Positions 38,447-47,116 of a stretch of DNA of 64,000 nt are shown here, in pieces (the first letter of the stretch is position 1; each line of letters starts with the position of its first letter). The notes beneath the pieces were generated by a model. That model had not been told where the DNA came from and did not search any database. It saw only the letters and a list, made by a program, of their open reading frames with translations. Position numbers and translations under genes: made by a program. Origin of the DNA: Deltaproteobacteria bacterium (GTDB taxonomy: Bacteria; Desulfobacterota; Binatia; UBA9968; JAJDTQ01); assembly GCA_028818755.1 (NCBI GenBank), contig JAPPNF010000170.1, positions 53,352-117,351 of the forward strand, given 5' to 3'.

Positions 38447-39199
38447 TCACGCCCCGGTGAGCCGCATGCCGCCGTCCACCGGCAGGATGGCGGCGGTGAC
38501 GTGGGAGGCGGCGTCGGACGCCAGATACACGGCCGCCGCGGCCACGTCCTCGGGCTCTCCGATGCGGCCCAGCGGCACCCGGATGGCGTACCGGGCGAGC
38601 TTTTCCGGGGTCGACGTGTCCACCATGGGAGTGCGGTTGGGGCCGGGGCAGATGCAGTTGACACGGATGTTCTGGCGGGCGTGGTCCTCGGCCATGGCCT
38701 CGGTCAGCCGGACCATGCCGCCCTTGGAGGCGCAGTACGCGGCGCGCCCCGCCTGCCCCATCATCCCCGACCGGGCGGCGATGGTGATGACGACGCCGCC
38801 GCCGCGTTTGACCATCTCCGGGATGGCGTGGCGGCAGACGTTGAAGACGCCCTTCAGGTTGGTGTCGAGGGTGCGGTCCCAGTCCTCCTCGGTGATCTCC
38901 GTCACCGCGCCGTTGGTGCGGACCCCGGCGCTGTGGACCACGATGTCCAGGCCGCCGTAGCGTTCCACCGCGGCGGCCACCACCGCCGCCATCTCGTCGT
39001 GCCGCCGGACGTCGGCGGACGTGAACATGGCGTCGCCCCCCTCGGCGCGAATGAGCGCCAGGGTCTCCTCGCCCTTGCTCGCGGTGGTAGAGGTCCCCGC
39101 GACCGCGCAGCCCTCGCGGGCGAAGGCCACCGAGATGGCGCGCCCCAGACCCGAGCCGAATCCCGTCACCAGAGCCACCTTGCCTTCGAGTTGGTGCAT
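38447..39199 (-). CDS. SDR-family oxidoreductase
   Basis: A 250-aa classical SDR: TGFGSGLGRAIS cofactor loop, HSAGV in place of NNAG, catalytic Ser in TIAARSG, YCASK, and CPGPNRTPM. I start at MHQLEGKVALVTG (39199). It resembles 3-oxoacyl-ACP reductase-like or sugar dehydrogenase SDRs, but the substrate cannot be told. It precedes the gltA promoter region on the same strand and follows an enolase-superfamily gene across family B repeats, so a sugar-acid role is possible. Confidence 0.88.
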   Translation of the reverse strand: MHQLEGKVALVTGFGSGLGRAISVAFAREGCAVAGTSTTASKGEETLALIRAEGGDAMFTSADVRRHDEMAAVVAAAVERYGGLDIVVHSAGVRTNGAVTEITEEDWDRTLDTNLKGVFNVCRHAIPEMVKRGGGVVITIAARSGMMGQAGRAAYCASKGGMVRLTEAMAEDHARQNIRVNCICPGPNRTPMVDTSTPEKLARYAIRVPLGRIGEPEDVAAAAVYLASDAASHVTAAILPVDGGMRLTGA

Positions 39200-39230
39200 G
39201 ACTTCGTCCTTTCCGCGTGTCAAAAAACCA

Positions 39231-39357
39231 CTCCCTCTCCCTCTGGGAGAGGGTTGGGGTGAGGGCGTCCTGGCGCCAGCAGCCTCCCACGGAGGGGCAG
39301 GACCGCCGCGCAGCCCTCACCCGGCCTTCGGCCACCCTCTCCCAGAGGGAGAGGGGT
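39231..39357. repeat. Family B, copies 5 and 6 as an inverted pair
   Basis: Copy 5 (39231-39265) reads CTCCCTCTCCCTCTGGGAGA...GGGGTGAGGG. Copy 6 (39313-39357) reads the other way, CCCTCACCCGGCC...GGGAGAGGGG. They fill the spacer between the enolase-superfamily gene and the SDR. Confidence 0.8.
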
Positions 39358-39413
39358 TTGACGCAGCCTCTTCTCCGGAATGACGATACGCACGTGCACG
39401 CCTTTCCCGGCGT

Positions 39414-40538
39414 TCAGCTCCGGGTGTATTCCCGCACCGCGTCGTCGTTCAGCACCATCCCGTGCCCCGGGGTTTCCGGCAGCGTCACCCAGCCGTCCTC
39501 GGGCTCGGGCGGGTCCTTGTAAAGGGTCCTGGCCATGTGCCAGTCGTTCACGTGGAACTCGGTGCGCCAGCCGTTGGGCACGGCGGCGTGCAGGTTCATG
39601 TCGTAGTAGGCGCCGTTGCCAATGGGCAGGTCGAAGGCTTGGGCGACGGCCGCCGCCTTCATGCCCATGGTGAAGCCGCCCACGGAGCCCACCTGGATGT
39701 TCAGGAAGTCCACGGCCTCGGCCCGCGCCAAGCCCGCCAGCCCGTAGAAGTCCTCCCACTGGCCGGCGGCGATGGGAATGGAGGTCTGGCGCCGCAGCGC
39801 CGCCAGCTTGGCCGGATCGTTGCGCAGGAGGGGCTCCTCGAACCACATGAGGTTGTAGGGCTCCAGCCGCTTGCACCAGCGGAGCGCCGCATCGTAGCGC
39901 AGCAGGCAGGCGGCATCCACCATGAGCTCGACCTCGTCCCCCACGGCTTCCCGAACCGCCCGCACCCGGCGCTCGTCCTCCGACGGGTCGTCCTCCCGGT
40001 GCGCTCCGCTGGCGCCGCGCATGTCGATCTCGCCGTGGACGTTGACCCGTCCGACCATCAGCTTGAGACGCTTGTGGCCGCGCTCCACCCAATGCCGCGC
40101 CGCCTCCACCAGGGCATCACGGTCGTAGCTCCTGACGCCGAAGGTGAAGTAGCAGGGGACCGACTTCTGCGCCCCTCCGAGCAGACGCCACACCGGCAAC
40201 TCGTAGAGCTTTCCCTTGATGTCCCACAACGCCACGTCGATGGCGCTCACCGCGGCGTTCCACACACCCGGCTCGGCCCGGGGGTTGAAGCGCCAGCGCA
40301 TCTCGTGCATGAGGCGCTCGTTCTCCAGCGGGTCCCGGCCCTGGAGGAACGGAGTCAGGTCGGCCTCGATGAACCGCAGGATGGCGGATCCGGGACCATG
40401 GCCGATCTCCGCCGTACCGGTCAGCCCCTGGTCGGTTTCCACCCACACGAGGTCGACGGAGGCGGTCCGGCGTTCGTGGAACGGCAGGTCCAGGGGAATG
40501 TTCGCGAGCCGCGCGGTCTTGATGGCGCTGATCTTCAT
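39414..40538 (-). CDS. Mandelate racemase/muconate lactonizing enzyme family protein
   Basis: A 374-aa enolase-superfamily enzyme of the mandelate racemase subgroup, which removes the alpha-proton of a carboxylate substrate, often a sugar acid. The capping domain is N-terminal. The barrel has the Lys motif KRLKLMVG (about 156-163), metal ligands Asp208 (MVDAAC) and Glu234 (WFEEP), and at the third ligand position IAAGQW, with Gln260 where Glu is usual. The start MKISAIKT at 40538 is the normal N-terminus. Exact reaction unknown. Confidence 0.87.
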   Translation of the reverse strand: MKISAIKTARLANIPLDLPFHERRTASVDLVWVETDQGLTGTAEIGHGPGSAILRFIEADLTPFLQGRDPLENERLMHEMRWRFNPRAEPGVWNAAVSAIDVALWDIKGKLYELPVWRLLGGAQKSVPCYFTFGVRSYDRDALVEAARHWVERGHKRLKLMVGRVNVHGEIDMRGASGAHREDDPSEDERRVRAVREAVGDEVELMVDAACLLRYDAALRWCKRLEPYNLMWFEEPLLRNDPAKLAALRRQTSIPIAAGQWEDFYGLAGLARAEAVDFLNIQVGSVGGFTMGMKAAAVAQAFDLPIGNGAYYDMNLHAAVPNGWRTEFHVNDWHMARTLYKDPPEPEDGWVTLPETPGHGMVLNDDAVREYTRS

Positions 40539-40570
40539 GGTGTCGGGGCCTCCGTTCATGTCAGGGGAAC

Positions 40571-40664
40571 GTCCTTCGACTTCGCTCCGCTACGCTCAGG
40601 ACGAACGGGAATTCGTGCACCTTCACCGTTCGTCCTGAGCGTAGCGGAGCGGAGTCGAAGGACG
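40571..40664. repeat. Long hairpin, repeat family C (inverted pair)
   Basis: Two 38-39-bp arms (GTCCTTCGACTTCGCTCCGC... and its reverse complement, one mismatch) flank about 17 nt. It lies between the macro-domain gene and the enolase-superfamily gene. The arm sequence is related to 23675-23723. Confidence 0.85.
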
Positions 40665-40676
40665 CGGTTTCAACCG

Positions 40677-41249
40677 CTAGTTGTCCTCCGCATCGAAAAC
40701 CTGATGGCGCACGAACACCTCCGCATCCTGGGGCAGAAAGAACACGAGCCGGACTTCCTCAACGGAGGGGTTGGAACGGAGGGCATCCTGGATGGCTTGG
40801 GACGACACTGCGGCGGCCTCATCCATGGGATAGCCGTAGATGCCGGTGGAGATGGCCGGGAAGGCAACGGTGGCCAATCCTGCCTCAACGGCGATGCTGA
40901 GGGAATTGCGGTAGCACTGAGCCAGCATTTCCGCCTTGTCCGGACCGCCGCTGCCGTACACCGGACCCACGGTGTGGATCACGTGGCGTGCCGGCATCCT
41001 GCCTGCCGTGGTAAGGACCGCGCCGCCGGTGGGAAGTCCGTCGGGGTAGCGCGTGGCCCTAATGTTCCTGCACTCCTCCAGGATGGCCGGACCGCCGGCG
41101 CGGTGGATCGCCCCGTCCACGCCGCCACCGCCCAGCAGCGTGCCATTGGCGGCATTCACCACCGCGTCCACCGCCTCCTGCGTGATGTCGCCCATCTTGA
41201 CGACCACCCGGCCGTCAAGGAAGCTCGGAAAGGTCGTGGATTCGCTCAT
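40677..41249 (-). CDS. Macro-domain protein (O-acetyl-ADP-ribose deacetylase type)
   Basis: A 190-aa macro domain with VVKMGDITQEAVDAVVNAAN, GGGGVDGAIHRAGG, TGGAVLTTAGRMPARHVIHTVGP and FPAISTGIYGYPMDEAA, the binding loops for ADP-ribose. MacroD/YmdB-type members remove acetyl from O-acetyl-ADP-ribose or ADP-ribose from proteins. It is a single-gene unit between two repeat clusters, with no linked ADP-ribosyltransferase. Confidence 0.93.
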   Translation of the reverse strand: MSESTTFPSFLDGRVVVKMGDITQEAVDAVVNAANGTLLGGGGVDGAIHRAGGPAILEECRNIRATRYPDGLPTGGAVLTTAGRMPARHVIHTVGPVYGSGGPDKAEMLAQCYRNSLSIAVEAGLATVAFPAISTGIYGYPMDEAAAVSSQAIQDALRSNPSVEEVRLVFFLPQDAEVFVRHQVFDAEDN

Positions 41250-41278
41250 GTGTCCTCATACTCCCCGGCCCCAGATCC

Positions 41279-41373
41279 GTCATTCCCGCGAAAGCGGGAA
41301 TCCAGGCGGGGTGCGGTTGGGATTACGTTCGGCCCCTCCCCACCCCTGGATTCCCCACTTTTGCGGGAATGAC
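41279..41373. repeat. Inverted repeat family D (GTCATTCCCGC type)
   Basis: GTCATTCCCGCGAAAGCGGG at the left and its counterpart TTGCGGGAATGAC at the right enclose about 40 nt. Both ends also carry smaller stems. This resembles the ATTCCC...GGGAAT repeats scattered in many proteobacterial genomes. Confidence 0.75.
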
Positions 41374-41443
41374 GAAACGTCGTGCGGAACGGTGCCAATC
41401 GAAGTGGAGTAAACGGCGCCGATCGGATCGCCGACCCCCACGC

Positions 41444-42589
41444 CTACCCCCACACCTGCCACGCCGTCTCCACCACCCGCTCGAGCTTCCGCTTCTGGTC
41501 GTCCGGCGTGATGAGATTGCCGACCACATCCGAAGAGAAGCCGCACTGCGGGCTGATGGCCAGTTGCTCCAGCGGCAGGAAACGGGCGGCGTCATCGATA
41601 CGCCGTTTCAGTTCGTCCACGCTCTCCAACTCGGGCACCTTGGTGCTCACCAGGCCCAGCACCACCACCGTGCCCTTGGGGACGAACCGCAGCGGCTCGA
41701 AACCGCCGGCGCGTTCGGAATCGTACTCCAGCAGCAGCCGGCGGTGCTTCAGTCCGCCGAACAAGCGCTCCGCCACCGCATCGTAGGAGCCCTCCCGGTG
41801 CCACATGCTGCGCTGGTTGCCGCGGCACAGGTGGATGCCGGACACGGCGTCGCCGAAGGCTTCGAGGATACGGTTGTCGGAGGCGATGGATCGCTCCAGG
41901 TTCGCGTCCGGGTCCTCGCCCCGCTGCCGCATGGCCTCCAACGACGGTTCGTCGACGTAGGCCGTGTAGCCCGGCGCGTCAATCTGGACGTAGCGGCAGC
42001 CGGCCTCCACCAGGCTTGCCACCATGGTCTTCTCGATGGCCACGACGTCGGCAAGGAAATCGTCCACTGTGGGGTAGACGGCGCGCGAGTTCTCGTGGTC
42101 GAAACGCTGGCTGATGCGGTCCGGGCCGATGAGCGTGACCTTGGCCGGGACGCGGGCCACGCCGCTGACGTGGCGGTACTCGTCGAGGGGTAGGTTACGC
42201 GCAAGGCGCAGCCGCTCCGCCGCCGGCAGCCGGTGCCAGACGGGTACCCCGGCCTCCACGTCGCGGTGGACGTCCCAGCGCTGCAGCGCCTTTCCGTGCC
42301 GGGACTGATTCTCCAGAGTCTCAATGCGGGCCGCTACCGAACGGAACCCCTCGACACAGGCGCCGAAACTGTCCTGGAAGTTCAGCCTGCGGAACTCGCC
42401 GTCGGTGACCACCTCCAGGCCCGAGTCTTGCTGCAACGCCACCGCCTCCCGAATGCACTCATCCTCCACCGCCCGCAACTCCGCATCGTCCGCCTCCCCC
42501 GCATCGAAGCGGTGCCGGGTCTGCTTGAGCCGCTCCGGACGCAGCAGGCTGCCGATCACGTCGGTTCTCATGGTTGCCAGGTCGCTCAT
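41444..42589 (-). CDS. MetE-like methionine synthase II family protein
   Basis: A 381-aa stand-alone homologue of the catalytic barrel of cobalamin-independent methionine synthase (COG0620). It has IGSLLRPERLKQTR at the start, VVTDGEFRRLNF, YVQIDAPGYTAYVD, IHLCRGN (family His/Cys zinc region), LLEYDSERAGGFEPLRFVPKG and PQCGFSSDV with the last zinc Cys. Short proteins like this often act as methyltransferases on other thiols or in degradation routes rather than as true MetE. Alone on its transcript, next to ligase relics. Confidence 0.85.
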   Translation of the reverse strand: MSDLATMRTDVIGSLLRPERLKQTRHRFDAGEADDAELRAVEDECIREAVALQQDSGLEVVTDGEFRRLNFQDSFGACVEGFRSVAARIETLENQSRHGKALQRWDVHRDVEAGVPVWHRLPAAERLRLARNLPLDEYRHVSGVARVPAKVTLIGPDRISQRFDHENSRAVYPTVDDFLADVVAIEKTMVASLVEAGCRYVQIDAPGYTAYVDEPSLEAMRQRGEDPDANLERSIASDNRILEAFGDAVSGIHLCRGNQRSMWHREGSYDAVAERLFGGLKHRRLLLEYDSERAGGFEPLRFVPKGTVVVLGLVSTKVPELESVDELKRRIDDAARFLPLEQLAISPQCGFSSDVVGNLITPDDQKRKLERVVETAWQVWG

Positions 42590-42804
42590 TCCGGTCTCCG
42601 CCCACCCGCAAGATACTGCGGGCTCACCTGAAGGTCGTTGAAACCGCCTCCACCCCCGCCTCCGGTAGCACGCAAAAGGTGGGCCGGTCCGGCCGTCTCA
42701 ATCCGCTGCAAGAACTCCGTCTGCTCCATGAGCATGGCGTCTGTCAAGTCCTTGAAGGTGTTGTCCGGTTCCAGCCAGAGATCCAAGGTAAAGGGATCGC
42801 TCAC
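42586..42804 (-). pseudogene. Relic of an ATP-dependent DNA ligase (C-terminal piece)
   Basis: The frame reads FTLDLW, then NTFKDLTDAMLMEQTEFLQR, then a Gly run, then FNDLQVSPQYLAGG. This follows the C-terminus of the intact ligase at 52929-54467 (HTLDLV; KTFKGLTDAMLREQTEILQR; FNDLQASPQYPAGL), with internal deletion between the blocks and no catalytic domain. It is therefore a decayed ligase copy, not a functional gene. Confidence 0.8.
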
Positions 42805-42874
42805 CCTTGACTCCTGGGAAAGGAATCTGGGAAAGAGAAGGGAGAACCCCCCCTGACGGCGGCCCTAAGACATC

Positions 42875-42964
42875 ATGTTTTTCATCACCGCGTACATCGA
42901 CAGCGGCTACCGCGATTGGGAAGGGTTGCCGTGTAACGACCGGCTGGGGGAGTCACAACGGTGA
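42875..42964 (+). pseudogene. Relic of a DUF3891 gene
   Basis: A 29-residue frame reading MFFITAYIDSGYRDWEGLP. It matches the internal MVFATTYHDSGYREWEGVP segment of the intact DUF3891 protein at 55845-56663, at both protein and DNA level. With the ligase relic beside it in the same relative orientation, it is the remnant of a second copy of that neighbourhood. It overlaps the start of the TRAP permease gene. Confidence 0.75.
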
Positions 42965-44883
42965 ACGAAACCCAAGGCGGATCTGAAACCCCCGGCAATC
43001 GGACCCTTATCGGTCTCTTGATCGCTGGCTTGTCGTTGTTCCTCGCCCTTTTCCACCTGTACACGGGTGTGTTCGGCACTCTGAATGCGATGCTGCAACG
43101 CAGCATTCATTTGGGGGTCGCCCTGGTGCTGGTTTTCCTGATTTACCCCGCGAAAAAGGGGGCCAAGGGCACGCCGGGCGTCTCCAACTACGTTTGCCTG
43201 GCGCTCACGATCGTGTCCATGGGCTATCTCTATTGGAATGTCGAGTATCTGACCCAGGAACGCATCTCCATGTTGACGCCGGCCACCTTGGTCGAGACGG
43301 TCCTCTGCATTTGCCTGATAGCGGTTGTGCTCGAAGGCGTGCGAAGAACGCTCGGGATGCCTCTGGCCATCGTCGTTGCCGTGTTCATCCTCTACTACAT
43401 CGTCGGTCCGTATTTCCCGTCCGACGGCATCGGCTATGCGGCGCTCGGCTACGAAGTCTTTATCGACAATCAATACCTGTCGCTGGCCGGCATGTTCGGC
43501 CTGGCCCTGGGCATCTCGGCCACGTTCCTGCCGCTGTTCATCATCTTCGGACGCATCATGCACGCCACCGGTTTCGGCGGGTTCCTGACCGACTTCGCCA
43601 TGGGCGTTGCCGGGCGCACCCGGGGCGGGCCGGCGAAAGTCGCGATCATTTCCAGCGCGCTCTTCGGCACAATCAACGGCAGCGCCACGGCGAATGCGCT
43701 GACCACGGGCAATTTTACCATCCCGCTGATGAAGCGGTCCGGCTACTCGAGTCACTTTTCCGCCGGGGTCGAGGCCTCGGCCTCCACGGGCGGCCAGATA
43801 ATGCCGCCGATCATGGGAGCGGCTGCCTTCCTGATGGCCGAGTTTGCCAGGATCCCCTACGTCACCATCATGCAGTACGCGATCTTTCCGGCGATCCTCT
43901 TCTTCCTGGGTATCTTCGTCACGGTCGACCTGGAGGCCAAGAAGCTGCGGCTCAGGGGCCTTGAGAGCGACGAGCTGCCGGACTGGAAATCCCAGGTGCC
44001 GAAATATCTCCATTTGCTGCTACCCATCGGACTCCTGGTATGGCTGATCGTCCAGAACCGCTCGCTGATGTACTCGATAACGGTTTCGATCATCGCCTTG
44101 TTCGTTCTTGCCTATTTGCGCAGCGCGACCCGCATGGGCTGGGGGGCGCTGTTCGACGCCCTAGTCGCATCGAGCCGCGACATTCTCGGGGTGGCCATGG
44201 CGACGGCGGCGGTTGGAATCATCGTCGGGATCGTCGGCTTGACGGGGTTGGGGATCAAGCTCTCTTCCCTGATGGTGGACCTCAGCGTCGGCAATCTGTT
44301 GGCGTCGCTGCTGCTCGCGTTCCTGGGCGCGATGGTCCTCGGAATGACCATGAACACCTCGGCGGTCTATCTGCTGCTGGTGGCGCTGATCATACCGGGG
44401 TTGCTCAAGGTCGGCCTCGCGGTGCCGCAGGCGCACTTCTTCGGCTTCTACTTCGGCGTGCTGGCCCAGGTCACCCCTCCCGTGGCAGTGACCGCCTATG
44501 CGGCCGCGGGTCTTGCCCAGGCCGACCTGAACAAGACGGGCTATGCAGCGATCAAGCTGTGCGCATCGGGCTTCGTGGTCCCGTTCATGTTCGCGTACTC
44601 ACCCGAATTGATGTTGATCGGCTCCTGGCAGGATATCGCCATCGCCGTACCGTCCGCCCTGATCGGCGTCTACGTGGTGTCGGTGGTGGCGTCGGCGTAC
44701 TGGCTGACGCACATGCGCTGGTACGAACGCCTGGTGGCGTTGGGTGGCGCCCTTCTGAGCATCTTCCCCGGAATCTGGTCCGATATCATCGGCCTCGCGC
44801 TGATCGCGCTCGTGTTGGCCGGCCAGTTCAAGCGCGTCCGGGACGAAGACGTGCGTGCCGACGCCCGGGAACCGTCGGAATAG
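42961..44883 (+). CDS. TRAP transporter fused 4TM/12TM permease (TAXI type)
   Basis: A 640-aa inner-membrane protein with about 16 hydrophobic segments, the small and large TRAP permease subunits in one chain. The DctM-like part includes FGTINGSATANALTTGNFTIP and ASASTGGQIMPPIMGAAAF, and later FLGAMVLGMTMNTSAVYLL. Such fusions pair with TAXI binding proteins, and one follows about 110 nt downstream. It uses an ion gradient to import an organic acid or similar solute. It starts with GTG at 42961, with GGGGGAG 8 nt upstream. Confidence 0.93.
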   Translation: MNETQGGSETPGNRTLIGLLIAGLSLFLALFHLYTGVFGTLNAMLQRSIHLGVALVLVFLIYPAKKGAKGTPGVSNYVCLALTIVSMGYLYWNVEYLTQERISMLTPATLVETVLCICLIAVVLEGVRRTLGMPLAIVVAVFILYYIVGPYFPSDGIGYAALGYEVFIDNQYLSLAGMFGLALGISATFLPLFIIFGRIMHATGFGGFLTDFAMGVAGRTRGGPAKVAIISSALFGTINGSATANALTTGNFTIPLMKRSGYSSHFSAGVEASASTGGQIMPPIMGAAAFLMAEFARIPYVTIMQYAIFPAILFFLGIFVTVDLEAKKLRLRGLESDELPDWKSQVPKYLHLLLPIGLLVWLIVQNRSLMYSITVSIIALFVLAYLRSATRMGWGALFDALVASSRDILGVAMATAAVGIIVGIVGLTGLGIKLSSLMVDLSVGNLLASLLLAFLGAMVLGMTMNTSAVYLLLVALIIPGLLKVGLAVPQAHFFGFYFGVLAQVTPPVAVTAYAAAGLAQADLNKTGYAAIKLCASGFVVPFMFAYSPELMLIGSWQDIAIAVPSALIGVYVVSVVASAYWLTHMRWYERLVALGGALLSIFPGIWSDIIGLALIALVLAGQFKRVRDEDVRADAREPSE

Positions 44884-44995
44884 CGTTGATGCGAGTGTCA
44901 CGAAGTGAGAAAGGAGGACAATAGCCACACCCTTTGGAATGCGTTCAATGACACGGCCCATATCCGCTGACCGTCAATACCAAGGAGGAAATGTG

Positions 44996-45973
44996 ATGAA
45001 CAAAGGGAAATCGGCGGCGCTCTTCGCCGCGGCTGTCCTGATCTCGATTTCGGTCGTGTTCTCCGGCATCCAGAGCGCGGCCGCACAGAGCAAGACGGTT
45101 GACTTCTTCCTGGCCACCTCCGGCCCGGGCAGTTCGTTCTATCCGCTTTCGGTGGCCCTCGCGGAGGTGTGGAAGAAAAACATTCCCGGACTCAATGTCA
45201 GCCTGGCGCCGGGCGGTGGCGTCGGATCGGTGGTCGCCACCGGCACGGCCAAGGCTCATGTCGGCATGACGCTCTCCAGCGCCGCCGTGGACGGGATAAA
45301 GGGCAGGCCTCCCTTTCCGCAACCGCATCCGGATGTGCGCGCCCTGGCATCGCTCGACCCGCAAGCCTTTCAGTTCCTCGCCTACAAGCGGTCGGGGCTC
45401 AGCAAGTTTGAAGAGCTGGCCGGCAAGCGTGTCTACGTCAAGCCGAAGAGATTTGCCGCCCATGCCATCAATCTGCTGGTGCTGAAGGTGCACGGAATGA
45501 CGCTCAAGAGCCTCTCGAAGGCCGAGACGGTGTCCAAACCCGACGCAGTCAACCTGTTCAAGGACGGCCACGTCGATGCGATGATGTGGATGGGGCCGGT
45601 TCCGGACTCGCTCATCATGAACGCCTCGCTCAACCGTCCCATCAATCTTCTGCGGATATCCGATGCGAAGAAGCAGGAGCTTCGGAAGATCAACCCGGGC
45701 ATCGTTCCGCTCGCGCTGCCCAAGGGGCTTTACCCCGGCGTGGAGGCGGATTTCCAGACCCTGTCCGTGCCGCGCGTGCTGGTCATGAGCAAGAACGTTT
45801 CGGATGACAGGGCCTACAGCCTGGCGAAGGTCCTGGTCGAGAAATGGGAAGACCTGAAACTGGCGGATCCGGGGCTCAAGCTGGTGAAGGTCGAAAGCAC
45901 CGCAACCGACTTCGGCGTCACCTATCATCCGGGCGCCGCCAAGTACTACAAGGAACGGGGTTGGATGAAATAG
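44996..45973 (+). CDS. TAXI-family TRAP transporter solute-binding protein
   Basis: A 325-aa periplasmic protein with a Sec signal peptide (MNKGKSAALFAAAVLISISV, cleavage likely after AAA near residue 30). The mature part starts with the TAXI pattern FFLATSGPGSSFYPLSVALAEVW and has KRVYVKPKRFAAHAINLLVL and the C-terminal TDFGVTYHPGAAKYYKERGW. AGGAGG lies 7 nt before the ATG. It captures the substrate for the permease upstream. The ligand is unknown. Confidence 0.92.
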   Translation: MNKGKSAALFAAAVLISISVVFSGIQSAAAQSKTVDFFLATSGPGSSFYPLSVALAEVWKKNIPGLNVSLAPGGGVGSVVATGTAKAHVGMTLSSAAVDGIKGRPPFPQPHPDVRALASLDPQAFQFLAYKRSGLSKFEELAGKRVYVKPKRFAAHAINLLVLKVHGMTLKSLSKAETVSKPDAVNLFKDGHVDAMMWMGPVPDSLIMNASLNRPINLLRISDAKKQELRKINPGIVPLALPKGLYPGVEADFQTLSVPRVLVMSKNVSDDRAYSLAKVLVEKWEDLKLADPGLKLVKVESTATDFGVTYHPGAAKYYKERGWMK

Positions 45974-46069
45974 GACCATTGGGTGGACCAAGGGATCGAT
46001 CCCGTTCGCCGGGTCTCCGCCCGGCGCGGCGGGGTCGGTCCGCTTCGTCGCTGCACACTACTCACCAGA

Positions 46070-47116
46070 ATGGAAGGGAAGACATTGCCGGCACTTGAGT
46101 CCATGAAGGACAGATTCGAACGAATGCTCCTGATCCGTCGCTTCGAAGAGGGCATGTTGCGCCTGCACGGGCGGGGGATCCTGCCGTGCCACTTTCACGT
46201 TTCCATCGGGCAGGAAGCCACGGCGGTTGCGGTCTGCCGCGCCGCCGAGGAGCAGGACGTGCTCTTTACCAACCACCGCAGCAACGGCCACCTGATCGCC
46301 CGCGGGGCGGATCCGGAATGGATGTTCGCGGAGCAGTTGGGCCGCGTCGGCGGCAACACCAACGGCAAGGGCGGAACGCTGCACATGATCGCGCCCGAGC
46401 TGGGGATGCCGTGGACGACCTCGCTGGTGGGGTGCGGCGTCCCGATGGCGGTGGGCGCGGCCCTGGTCCACAAGCAGCAGCGCCGGCCCGGGGTGGTCAT
46501 TGCCTTCTTTGGCGACGGGGTCATGGAGGAGGGTGCCTTTTACGAGGGGATCAACCTGGCCGCATTGTGGCAGGTGCCGCTTGTTTGCGTCTGCGAGAAC
46601 AACGGCGTGCCGGCCGAGTTGCGGGGGCTCGACACCACGCAGCCCTCCACGTTTCGGGCCAGACGCCTCGCCGACATACCGTCCGCTTTCGGCATCCCCT
46701 CCGCCACCATCGACGGGGCGGACGTGGAGGGGCTGTTCGAGCTGATGGCGGAGGTGGTCGGCACGGTGCGGCGCAACCTCGCCCCGTATTTCGTCGAGGT
46801 CCGCACCACCCGCTATCCGGGCAACCGGGCCCTGTGGCCAAGGCTGGCGGGGGCGGAAACCGACCTCGGCTGGGCCTGGGACGAAGGTGAGCCGCCCGAG
46901 GAACTGGCCGCCTGGAGCCGGCACAGCGATCCACTGATGGGCTTTCTTCGCAAGCTCCTGGACCAGGGCGCGATCTCCCGCGATGAGGTGACCCGGATCG
47001 ACGCCGCCATCGCCGCCCGCATCGATGAGGCGATGGAGTCAGCCATCCGCAGCCCGCAGCCGCCGCCCGATAGCGCCTACACGGATGTCTGGGCCGCTCG
47101 GGAGGGCTCGTCATGA
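46070..47116 (+). CDS. TPP-dependent dehydrogenase E1 component, alpha subunit
   Basis: A 348-aa alpha subunit of the pyruvate/acetoin/2-oxoacid dehydrogenase E1 family. HVSIGQEATAVAVC, FTNHRSNGHLIARGADPEWM, GKGGTLHM and the TPP-Mg motif GDGVMEEGAFYEG ... ENNG are present. It decarboxylates a 2-oxo acid or cleaves acetoin-like substrates with its beta subunit. The start may be 46070 or the ATG at 46103. Its end overlaps the beta gene by 4 nt. No E2 or E3 gene is linked. Confidence 0.9.
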   Translation: MEGKTLPALESMKDRFERMLLIRRFEEGMLRLHGRGILPCHFHVSIGQEATAVAVCRAAEEQDVLFTNHRSNGHLIARGADPEWMFAEQLGRVGGNTNGKGGTLHMIAPELGMPWTTSLVGCGVPMAVGAALVHKQQRRPGVVIAFFGDGVMEEGAFYEGINLAALWQVPLVCVCENNGVPAELRGLDTTQPSTFRARRLADIPSAFGIPSATIDGADVEGLFELMAEVVGTVRRNLAPYFVEVRTTRYPGNRALWPRLAGAETDLGWAWDEGEPPEELAAWSRHSDPLMGFLRKLLDQGAISRDEVTRIDAAIAARIDEAMESAIRSPQPPPDSAYTDVWAAREGSS

